DNA from: JBIOYL01 sp044870185
Lineage (GTDB): Bacteria; Actinomycetota; CALGFH01
NCBI GenBank assembly: GCA_044870185.1
Contig: JBIOYL010000275.1
Location: 1 to 19,899 of the forward strand
Reading direction: 5' to 3'
DNA: 19,899 nt
The translations under genes and the position numbers were made by a program. Under the pieces are notes generated by a model. That model had not been told where the DNA came from, made no database searches, and was given only the letters and a program-made list of their open reading frames with translations. Below are positions 14,462-19,899 of this stretch, one piece after another (position 1 is the stretch's first letter; the number at the start of each line of letters is the position of its first letter).

Positions 14462-14527
14462 CACCGCATTCCTTCGTCGCTTCAAAGCAACGGCTTCCTG
14501 CAGAGGAACCAGGTGAAAGACGGCCGG

Positions 14528-14557
14528 GCCGGGCCCCGGCCCGTACCGGGGCCCGGC
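14528..14557 (-). terminator. Perfect 12-bp hairpin downstream of the MFS gene
   Basis: GCCGGGCCCCGG (14528-14539) and CCGGGGCCCGGC (14546-14557) are exact reverse complements around a 6-nt loop. The hairpin lies 34 nt past the MFS stop codon (transcribed leftward). It has no U-tract but is very stable. Confidence 0.65.
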
Positions 14558-14591
14558 AACGAGCCCGGAGCGCGACGGCTCAGGCGTCCGC

Positions 14592-16133
14592 TCAGGCGCC
14601 CATGTCCGGCATGGCGGCGGCGCCCAGCTGCGACGCCCTGGCGCGGATCACCACCAGCGACACCGCCAGTGCCAGCGCCGCGAACACGACCGCGAGCTGG
14701 AAGGCGGTCGCGATGCCGTGGGCCAGCACCTGGTCGGCGTAGGCGGCGGGCAGCTGACCGGTCTGCAGGAAGCGGGCGCGCAGCGCCGGCGGGGCGTTGG
14801 CCAGGAACCGGCCGACCTGGTTGGCGGCCTCGTGGCGGCTGGCGGTGCCGAACACGGTGACCAGGATCGACAGGCCGAGCGAGCCGCCGACCTGCTGGGC
14901 GACGTTGAGCAGGCTGGAGGCCGCGCCCGACTCGCGCGGCGCCACGCCGGAGACCGCCACGATCGTCAGCGGCACGAACAGCAGCCCCATGCCCAGGCCG
15001 AACACCAGCATCGGGCCGAGGATCCCGTCCAGGTAGCCGCTGGTCACCGAGACCTGCGACAGCCAGGCCAGCCCGGTGACCGCCAGCAGGGCGCCGGCCG
15101 CCATGAGGCGCTGCGGGCCGAACCTCGGCAGCGAGCGCGCGGCGAACTGCGAGGTCACCACGATCGCTGCGGTGATGGGCAGGAACGCGACCCCGGCCCG
15201 CAGCGGGCTGTAGCCGAGCACGTCCTGCACGAACAGGGTGAGGAAGAAGAACATGCCGAACATTCCCGCGGCCAGGGCGAGCATGATGGCGTAGCTGCCG
15301 GCCCGGTTGCGGTCGCGGAACAGGTGCAGCGGGGTGATGGGCTGGCGGATCCTGGTCTCGATCGAGTAGAACGCGGCCAGCAGGACGGCGGCGGCGACGA
15401 ACGAGCCGATCGTCCCGGGGTCGCTCCAGCCCTGCTGCGCGGCGCGGATGAAGCCGTAGACCAGCGCGGTCATGCCGGCCGTCGAGGTGAGCGCCCCGCC
15501 CAGGTCGAACCTGCCGGGCTGGCGCGCCGACTCGGTGATGTACAGCGGTGCGACCAGCGCCAGCGCCAGGCCGATGGGCACGTTGACGAACAGCACCCAG
15601 CGCCACGACAGCCACGAGGTGAGCATGCCGCCGGCCAGCAGGCCGATGGACCCGCCGGCCACGGCCACCGCCCCGAACACGCCGAACGCGCGGTTGCGCT
15701 CGCGACCCTCTGGGAAGTTGGTGGTGATCAGCGCCAGCGCGGTCGGCGCGGTGATGGCGGCGCCGACGCCCTGCAGGGCGCGCGCGGCCAGCAGCCAGGC
15801 CGACGAGGTCGCCAGGCCCCCCAGGAACGAGGCGAGGGTGAACAGGGCGATGCCGGTGATGAACATGCGGCGGCGGCCGAGGATGTCGCCGGCGCGGCCG
15901 CCGAGCAGCAGCAGCCCGCCGAAGGTGAGGGTGTAGGCGTTGAGCACCCACGACAGGCTGGTGGTGGAGAAGTGCAGGGCCTGCTGGACCTGCGGCAGGG
16001 CGATGTTGACGATGGTGGCGTCCAGCACGACCATGAGCTGCGACGCCGCGATGACGAGCAGCGCGAGTGCAGGGTGATGGCCGCGCCGCGCCGCACCCGG
16101 GGCTGCGGACCGCACCGACTGCGAGACCGTCAT
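14592..16133 (-). CDS. MFS drug exporter, DHA2 (EmrB/QacA, 14-span) type
   Basis: The ATG at 16133 (minus strand) begins MTVSQSVRS. Upstream in-frame codons to 16211 lie inside the divergent promoter region and are not used here. GGAGG and AAGGG stand before this start. The 513-residue protein has the DHA2 pattern: QLMVVLDATIVNIALPQVQ in the first span, SWVLNAYTLTFGGLLLLGGR and GDILGRRRMF (motif A loop) after span 2, GVGAAITAPTALALI, and WRWVLFVNVPIG after span 6. About fourteen hydrophobic spans run to residue 495. Such pumps export hydrophobic drugs, dyes or the cell's own metabolites using the proton gradient. The divergently placed TetR regulator with shared operator-like palindromes points to ligand-induced expression. 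The exact substrate is unknown. Confidence 0.92.
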   Translation of the reverse strand: MTVSQSVRSAAPGAARRGHHPALALLVIAASQLMVVLDATIVNIALPQVQQALHFSTTSLSWVLNAYTLTFGGLLLLGGRAGDILGRRRMFITGIALFTLASFLGGLATSSAWLLAARALQGVGAAITAPTALALITTNFPEGRERNRAFGVFGAVAVAGGSIGLLAGGMLTSWLSWRWVLFVNVPIGLALALVAPLYITESARQPGRFDLGGALTSTAGMTALVYGFIRAAQQGWSDPGTIGSFVAAAVLLAAFYSIETRIRQPITPLHLFRDRNRAGSYAIMLALAAGMFGMFFFLTLFVQDVLGYSPLRAGVAFLPITAAIVVTSQFAARSLPRFGPQRLMAAGALLAVTGLAWLSQVSVTSGYLDGILGPMLVFGLGMGLLFVPLTIVAVSGVAPRESGAASSLLNVAQQVGGSLGLSILVTVFGTASRHEAANQVGRFLANAPPALRARFLQTGQLPAAYADQVLAHGIATAFQLAVVFAALALAVSLVVIRARASQLGAAAMPDMGA

Positions 16134-16155
16134 GGCTGTCCCTTTCCCTCCGGTT

Positions 16156-16175
16156 AGTGTACGATGGCGTTCACT
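16156..16175. promoter_or_regulatory. Candidate TetR operator 1
   Basis: AGTGTACGATGGCGTTCACT is a 20-bp imperfect palindrome with symmetric AGTG-ACG....CGT-CACT. It lies between the divergent MFS and TetR genes, closer to the MFS start. TACACT on the minus strand (16156-16161) could be the MFS -10 element and falls inside it, so binding would block the exporter promoter. Confidence 0.55.
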
Positions 16176-16200
16176 GCGAGCGACGGTACACGGGCCGGAT

Positions 16201-16220
16201 TGGGAACGCAAGCGTTCACT
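16201..16220. promoter_or_regulatory. Candidate TetR operator 2
   Basis: TGGGAACGCAAGCGTTCACT shares GCGTTCACT and the ACG....CGT core with operator 1 and contains GAACGC-AA-GCGTTC. It lies 45 bp from site 1 and overlaps the likely TetR promoter (TATCAT at 16220-16225 as a possible -10), which suggests autorepression. Confidence 0.55.
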
Positions 16221-16258
16221 ATCATTTCTTAGGATGCTCTTACAGAGGAGGTCGAGCG

Positions 16259-16888
16259 GTGACCGCGCGGGCGGACCACTCGCCGGCCGTGACGCCGGCC
16301 GCGACGCATTCCCCGTGCGGTCCCACGCGGCGCCGCGGCCAGACCCTGGAGCACGCCATCTTCGACGCCGTCCTCCAGCAGCTGCAGTCGGTCGGCTACG
16401 GCGGCCTGACCATGGAGGGGGTCGCCGCCTGCGCCCAGACCGGCAAAGCGGCGCTGTACCGCCGCTGGCCGGGCAAGGAGGACCTGGTCGTGGACGCGCT
16501 CGACCACGCGCTGCCGTCGCTTGCCGACCTGCCCGACCACGGCAGCGTGCGCGACGACCTGCTCGACCTGCTCCGGCGCTTGACGGCGATGCTCAACGCC
16601 CCGACCGGCTGCGCGCTGCAGTGCCTGCTGGCCGAGATCGACCGCGACCACCCGTTCGTCCGCCTGCTGCACGAGCGCGTCCTCGCCCCACGCAAGCAGG
16701 CGTTTCTCACCGTGCTGCAGCGCGGCGCCGAGCGTGGGCAGGTGCGGTCCGACGCCGTCAGCCCGCTGGTGGCAGAGGTCGGCCCGGCCATGGTGGTGCA
16801 GCGCTTCCTGGCCGACGGCCCGCCGGTGCCCGACGCCTACGTCGTGTCGGTCCTCGACGACGTCGTCATGCCGCTGCTGCGCCCGTAG
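16259..16888 (+). CDS. TetR/AcrR-family transcriptional regulator
   Basis: GTG 16259 follows AGAGGAGGT (16244-16252) by 6 nt. The frame extends further upstream to 16067, but that part crosses the promoter and operators. The protein is 209 residues, normal for the family. The N-terminal DNA-binding domain (about residues 25-75) has LEHAIFDAVLQQLQSVGY, then a helix-turn-helix with LTMEGVAACAQTGKAALYRRW and GKEDLVVDAL. The C-terminal part resembles the TetR_C domain of regulators next to exporters, with a helical ligand pocket and AMVVQRFLADGPP near the end. It most likely represses the divergent MFS pump and itself through the two palindromes in the shared gap, releasing when it binds a ligand. 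Confidence 0.92.
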   Translation: MTARADHSPAVTPAATHSPCGPTRRRGQTLEHAIFDAVLQQLQSVGYGGLTMEGVAACAQTGKAALYRRWPGKEDLVVDALDHALPSLADLPDHGSVRDDLLDLLRRLTAMLNAPTGCALQCLLAEIDRDHPFVRLLHERVLAPRKQAFLTVLQRGAERGQVRSDAVSPLVAEVGPAMVVQRFLADGPPVPDAYVVSVLDDVVMPLLRP

Positions 16889-16940
16889 CCCCCACGCGGC
16901 GCGCACCGACGCGAGCCGCGCCGACCCGTCCCCAAGCGGT

Positions 16941-16954
16941 CGCGGCCGGCCGCG
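16941..16954. terminator. GC palindrome after the TetR gene
   Basis: CGCGGCCGGCCGCG is a perfect 14-bp palindrome 52 nt past the TetR stop. It could form a small hairpin and end transcription, but it has little loop and no U-tract. The rest of 16889-17026 shows no gene. Confidence 0.3.
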
Positions 16955-17026
16955 CAAGTTGCATGCTGCCACGCACTCTTCCATCCTCGGCTGAGGCAGG
17001 TGCGGCCCGCTCACCAAGGAGCTCCC

Positions 17027-17269
17027 GTGGACGACCTCTCGGATCGCTTCCTCGACGCGATCGCGCGGCTCGAGGAGGTTGCCGATGCTGTGACTCCTCA
17101 CGACGCCTACGACCAGCTCGACGACACGAGCCTGCAGGTCTTCTGGAAGACGTGGCCGGGCTTGAGCTCATGGGCAGGCTCGCTCTGGCGGCTGTTGAAC
17201 GAGGAGCTTGTGGACCCGGCCGCCCCACCCACCGACCCCGACCTGGACGAGGTCGGCGGCAGCGACTAG
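17027..17269 (+). CDS. Small acidic protein of unknown function (80 residues)
   Basis: GTG 17027 is preceded by AAGGAG (17016-17021) at 5 nt, and the codons show normal high GC in third positions, so the gene is probably real. The product is acidic, with no signal peptide or membrane span. A predicted helical start (DDLSDRFLDAIARLEEVADAV) is followed by a tryptophan-rich middle (VFWKTWPGLSSWAGSLWRLL) and a Pro/Asp-rich tail. I do not recognise the family. It ends 35 nt before the CBS-domain gene and may be cotranscribed with it. Confidence 0.6.
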   Translation: MDDLSDRFLDAIARLEEVADAVTPHDAYDQLDDTSLQVFWKTWPGLSSWAGSLWRLLNEELVDPAAPPTDPDLDEVGGSD

Positions 17270-17304
17270 CCAGGCGGAGAACTCGGCACACAGGGAGGGA
17301 GAGC

Positions 17305-17694
17305 TTGGCCCAGCTTCGGGAGGTCATGACGGCCGAGGTCCTCGTCACCTCGGGCGAACGCCCGGTCGCGGAGGCCACCAGGCTGATGGTGCAGGCCCGG
17401 GTGGGCTCGGCCGTGGTCAAGCAGGGCGCGTGGCTTGCCGGGATCCTGACCGAGCGGGACGTGCTCCGGGCGGCCGCCTCGGGCACAGACCTCACGACGT
17501 CACCTGTTTCGGCATGGATGACGAGCGATCCGATCACGGCCGGTCCTGACATGGCGACCGACGAGGCCCTGGACGTGATGCTCCAGCACGGCTTCCGCCA
17601 CCTCCCCGTGGTGGAGGGGCGTGAGCTGGTGGGCATCGTCAGCATCCGTGACATCGTCGCCTCGGGGATCCGGCGTCGCGTGCGACCCCCGTAG
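17305..17694 (+). CDS. Two-CBS-domain protein
   Basis: TTG 17305 follows GGGAGGGA (17293-17300) by 4 nt. ATG 17326 is an alternative without a ribosome site. The 129-residue protein is just a pair of CBS domains: residues about 7-60 (VMTAEVLVTSGERPVAEA to LAGILTERDVLR) and about 70-122 (WMTSDPITAGPDMATDEA to LVGIVSIRDIV). Paired CBS domains bind adenine nucleotides (AMP, ATP, NAD, c-di-AMP or similar) and act as energy or signal sensors. No catalytic domain is attached, so it probably regulates a partner protein. In actinobacteria such small proteins are often linked to stress or dormancy, but nothing here identifies the partner. Confidence 0.9.
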   Translation: MAQLREVMTAEVLVTSGERPVAEATRLMVQARVGSAVVKQGAWLAGILTERDVLRAAASGTDLTTSPVSAWMTSDPITAGPDMATDEALDVMLQHGFRHLPVVEGRELVGIVSIRDIVASGIRRRVRPP

Positions 17695-17797
17695 GCTCCC
17701 TGGGCCTGGGGGACCGGCTGGCCATGGGCGACGCCTGCGCGGGAGGGGCACAATCGGTCCAGAGTCGGCGATGGGCAGACCGCAGCGAGGCGATGCC

Positions 17798-19747
17798 GTG
17801 ACCCAGCAGGCGCAGACGGTTTCAGCGCAGGACTCCCGCAAGGTCGCCGAGGCGGCGCGCGAGCAGGGCTGGCAGCGGCCGAGCTTCGGCAAGGAGCTGT
17901 TCTTGGGGCGGCTCCGGCTTGACCTGATCCACCCCCACCCGCGCCCGACCGCCGAGGAGCGGCGCAAGGGCGAGGCCTTCCTGGCCCGGCTGGAGGCGTT
18001 CCTGCGCCAGGCGGTCGACCCGCTGCAGATCGAGCGCGACGCCAAGATCCCCGACGCGGTCGTGCGCGGCCTGGGTGAGCTGGGCGCGTTCGGGATCAAG
18101 ATCGAGGAGCGCTACGGCGGCCTCGGCCTGTCCCAGCTGTACTACAACCGGGCGCTGGCCCTGGCCGCGTCGGCCCACTCCTCGATCGGGGTGCTGCTGA
18201 GCGCCCACCAGTCGATCGGCGTGCCCGAGCCCGTGCGATTGTTCGGCACCGAGGAGCAGAAGCGGCGCTTCCTCCCACCGGTGGCCAAGGACCAGGTCAG
18301 CGCGTTCCTGCTCACCGAGCCCGACGTGGGCAGCGACCCGGCCCGCATGCGCACCACGGCCACGCCGACCGCCGACGGCAGCGCCTACGTGCTCAACGGC
18401 GCCAAGCTGTGGACCACCAACGGCGTGATCGCCGACATGCTGGTGGTGATGGCGGTCGTGCCCGCCTCCGACGGCCACCGGGGCGGCATCACCGCGTTCG
18501 TGGTCGACGCGCACACGCCCGGGATCACGGTCACCCACCGCAACCAGTTCATGGGGCTGCGCGGCATCGAGAACGGGGTCACGGTCTTCGACGACGTGCG
18601 CGTCCCGGCCGCCAACCGGCTCGGCGAGGAGGGCCGCGGGCTCAAGATCGCGCTGCAGACGCTCAATACCGGGCGGCTGTCGCTGCCTGCCATCTGCTGC
18701 GCGGCGGCCAAGTGGTCGCTGCGGATCGCCCGCCAGTGGTGCACCGAGCGGGTCCAGTGGGGCAAGCCGATCGGCCGGCACGAGGCCATCGCCGCCAAGA
18801 TCGCGTTCATCGCCGGCATGGCCTACGGGCTGGAGTCGACCCTGGAGCTGGCCAGCGCGCTGGCCGACGACCAGCGCAACGACATCCGCATCGAGGCCGC
18901 CCTGACCAAGCTGCACGCCTCCGAGATGGCCTGGCTGGTGGCCGACGAGCTGGTGCAGCTGCGTGGCGGGCGCGGCTACGAGACGGCCGCGTCGCTGGCC
19001 GCCCGCGGCGAGCGGCCGGTCGGGGCCGAGCAGCTCCTGCGCGACCTGCGCATCAACCGCATCTTCGAGGGCTCGACCGAGATCATGCACCTGCTGGTCG
19101 CCCGCGAGGCGGTCGACCAGCACCTGACGGTCGCCGGCGGCCTGATCGACCCCGACGCCGACCTCGCCAGCAAGGCCAGGGTGGCCGCCTCGGCCAGCCG
19201 CTTCTACGCCCGCTGGCTGCCCGGGCTCGCCGTCGGCAAGGGGCAGGCGCCCACCGGCTTCACCGAGTTCGGCCCTCTCGCCACCCACCTGCGCTTCGTG
19301 GAACGGGCCAGCCGCCGGCTTGCCCGCTCGACCTTCTACGGCATGGCCCGCTGGCAGGGCCGGCTCGAGCGCAAGCAGCGGTTCCTTGGCCGGATCGTCG
19401 ACATCGGCGCCGAGCTGTTCGCGATCAGCGCCGCCTGCGTGCGCACCCAGATGCTGCTGGTCGACCACGCGCCCGAGGCCGGGCGTGCGGTCGAGCTGGC
19501 CGAGCTGTTCTGCCGGGGTGCGCGCCGTCGGGTCGACCGGCGCTTCCACGAGCTGTGGGCCAACGACGACGGCCGCGACAACGCGGCCGCGCAGCGCGTC
19601 CTGCGCGGCGCCTACACCTGGCTGGAGGAAGGCATCCTCGATCCCTCCGGCGACGGCCCGATGATCCCGGCGCGGGTCACCACCGGGCAGGCGGCCCGGG
19701 AGGCTGCCGGAGAAGCCAGCGACCAGGCCTGGCTGGGCGCCGGGTAG
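17798..19747 (+). CDS. Long acyl-CoA dehydrogenase (ACAD9/VLCAD-like architecture)
   Basis: GTG 17798 is preceded by GCGAGGCG; ATG 17771 is an in-frame alternative. The protein is 649 residues, against about 380 for a basic acyl-CoA dehydrogenase. An N-terminal stretch FGKELFLGRLRLDLIHPHP precedes the core. The core has family signature 1 (AFLLTEPDVGSD), GAKLWTTNG, and signature 2 ending in RDLRINRIFEGSTEIM, with E424 as the likely catalytic base. A C-terminal helical extension of about 200 residues follows, as in ACAD9/VLCAD-type enzymes. It oxidises an acyl-CoA to the enoyl-CoA using FAD. Long-chain substrates and membrane association are inferred from the architecture. No electron transfer or other beta-oxidation gene is visible nearby. 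The last 29 codons and the stop are repeated inverted at 19804-19899. Confidence 0.92.
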   Translation: MTQQAQTVSAQDSRKVAEAAREQGWQRPSFGKELFLGRLRLDLIHPHPRPTAEERRKGEAFLARLEAFLRQAVDPLQIERDAKIPDAVVRGLGELGAFGIKIEERYGGLGLSQLYYNRALALAASAHSSIGVLLSAHQSIGVPEPVRLFGTEEQKRRFLPPVAKDQVSAFLLTEPDVGSDPARMRTTATPTADGSAYVLNGAKLWTTNGVIADMLVVMAVVPASDGHRGGITAFVVDAHTPGITVTHRNQFMGLRGIENGVTVFDDVRVPAANRLGEEGRGLKIALQTLNTGRLSLPAICCAAAKWSLRIARQWCTERVQWGKPIGRHEAIAAKIAFIAGMAYGLESTLELASALADDQRNDIRIEAALTKLHASEMAWLVADELVQLRGGRGYETAASLAARGERPVGAEQLLRDLRINRIFEGSTEIMHLLVAREAVDQHLTVAGGLIDPDADLASKARVAASASRFYARWLPGLAVGKGQAPTGFTEFGPLATHLRFVERASRRLARSTFYGMARWQGRLERKQRFLGRIVDIGAELFAISAACVRTQMLLVDHAPEAGRAVELAELFCRGARRRVDRRFHELWANDDGRDNAAAQRVLRGAYTWLEEGILDPSGDGPMIPARVTTGQAAREAAGEASDQAWLGAG

Positions 19748-19899
19748 CGCCGGGGCGTCAGGAAGACGGCGGCCATCCTCGAGACGCCGAACCACCACCG
19801 CCGCGGCGCTACCCGGCGCCCAGCCAGGCCTGGTCGCTGGCTTCTCTGGCAGCCTCTTGGGCCGCCTGCCCGGTGGTGACCCGCGCTGGGATCATCGGG
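19657..19899. repeat. Long near-perfect inverted repeat at the 3' end of the acyl-CoA dehydrogenase
   Basis: The arm 19657-19752 and the arm 19804-19899 are reverse complements over 96 bases with 4 mismatches, all reading G in the first arm and A in the second. The 51-nt spacer (19753-19803) is itself partly symmetric (GGCGTC 19754-19759 with GACGCC 19783-19788; CGGCGG with CCGCCG). The second arm reaches the window edge, so the repeat may be longer. Confidence 0.95.
19809..19899 (-). CDS. 3' end of a convergent acyl-CoA dehydrogenase paralogue (partial)
   Basis: On the minus strand the sequence from 19899 to the stop at 19809-19811 reads PMIPARVTTGQAAQEAARE, then ASDQAWLGAG. This matches the C-terminus of the gene ending at 19747 except for two residues (R to Q and G to R) and one silent change. 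It is most simply the tail of a second, nearly identical dehydrogenase facing the first. Only 29 codons are visible, so I cannot tell a full gene from a short duplicated fragment or an assembly fold-back. Confidence 0.5.
   Translation of the reverse strand, partial: PMIPARVTTGQAAQEAAREASDQAWLGAG

Larger units (their letters stand above)
13459..14480 (-). mobile_element. IS200/IS605-type element carrying only tnpB (ends approximate)
   Basis: A tnpB gene is flanked on both sides by short palindromes, as in IS605-family ends: CTGCC/GGCAG around 13460-13479, and CAGCCTGCAGGCTG at 14448-14461. Both sides share GCCAGC followed by GCAGG. No TnpA (Y1 transposase) is present, so the element would depend on one supplied elsewhere. 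Exact ends cannot be fixed from one copy, and there is no target duplication, as expected for this family. Confidence 0.45.

Noticed and set aside
17822..19798. 658-residue minus-strand open frame over the acyl-CoA dehydrogenase
   Set aside because: No family motif, while the plus strand has all dehydrogenase signatures.

Overview
The window reads as chromosomal DNA of a very GC-rich actinobacterium-like organism. Coding is dense, third codon positions are almost all G or C, GTG and TTG starts are frequent, and Shine-Dalgarno sequences are clear. The TnpB, TetR/MFS and acyl-CoA dehydrogenase proteins look like the types I know from Actinomycetota. I cannot place it more finely without a search.

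Positions 1-13458 hold a plus-strand block that makes, exports and modifies an extracellular polysaccharide. In order: the 3' part of a multi-membrane-span GT-C-like glycosyltransferase with a large outside domain; a fused Wzz/tyrosine autokinase (chain length control); a polyprenyl-phosphate sugar-1-phosphate transferase (first step on the lipid carrier); a sulfotransferase; a secreted or anchored protein with two GH26-like glycosidase domains in tandem; an O-antigen ligase/polymerase-like membrane protein; an APH/choline-kinase-fold phosphotransferase; and a second, different sulfotransferase. Spacing suggests transcription units at 2891-7202, 7463-9622 (ending in a strong hairpin) and 9895-13458. 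Together they suggest a sulfated, possibly also phosphorylated, surface polysaccharide with its own trimming enzyme. That functional reading is inference.

Positions 13459-14480 hold a minus-strand IS200/IS605-type element with only TnpB. This TnpB appears to have lost the RuvC-II segment through an in-frame deletion, so it is probably not an active nuclease.

Positions 14528-16888 hold a divergent pair: a 14-span-type MFS drug exporter (minus) and its TetR-family regulator (plus). The 125-nt gap between them holds two copies of a palindromic candidate operator.

Positions 17027-19747 hold an 80-residue orphan protein, a two-CBS-domain protein and a long (ACAD9/VLCAD-like) acyl-CoA dehydrogenase. 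The last 96 bases of that dehydrogenase region are repeated in inverted orientation at the very end of the window (19804-19899). This reads as the 3' end of a convergent paralogue, unless the sequence is misassembled there. I see no tRNA, rRNA or CRISPR array.
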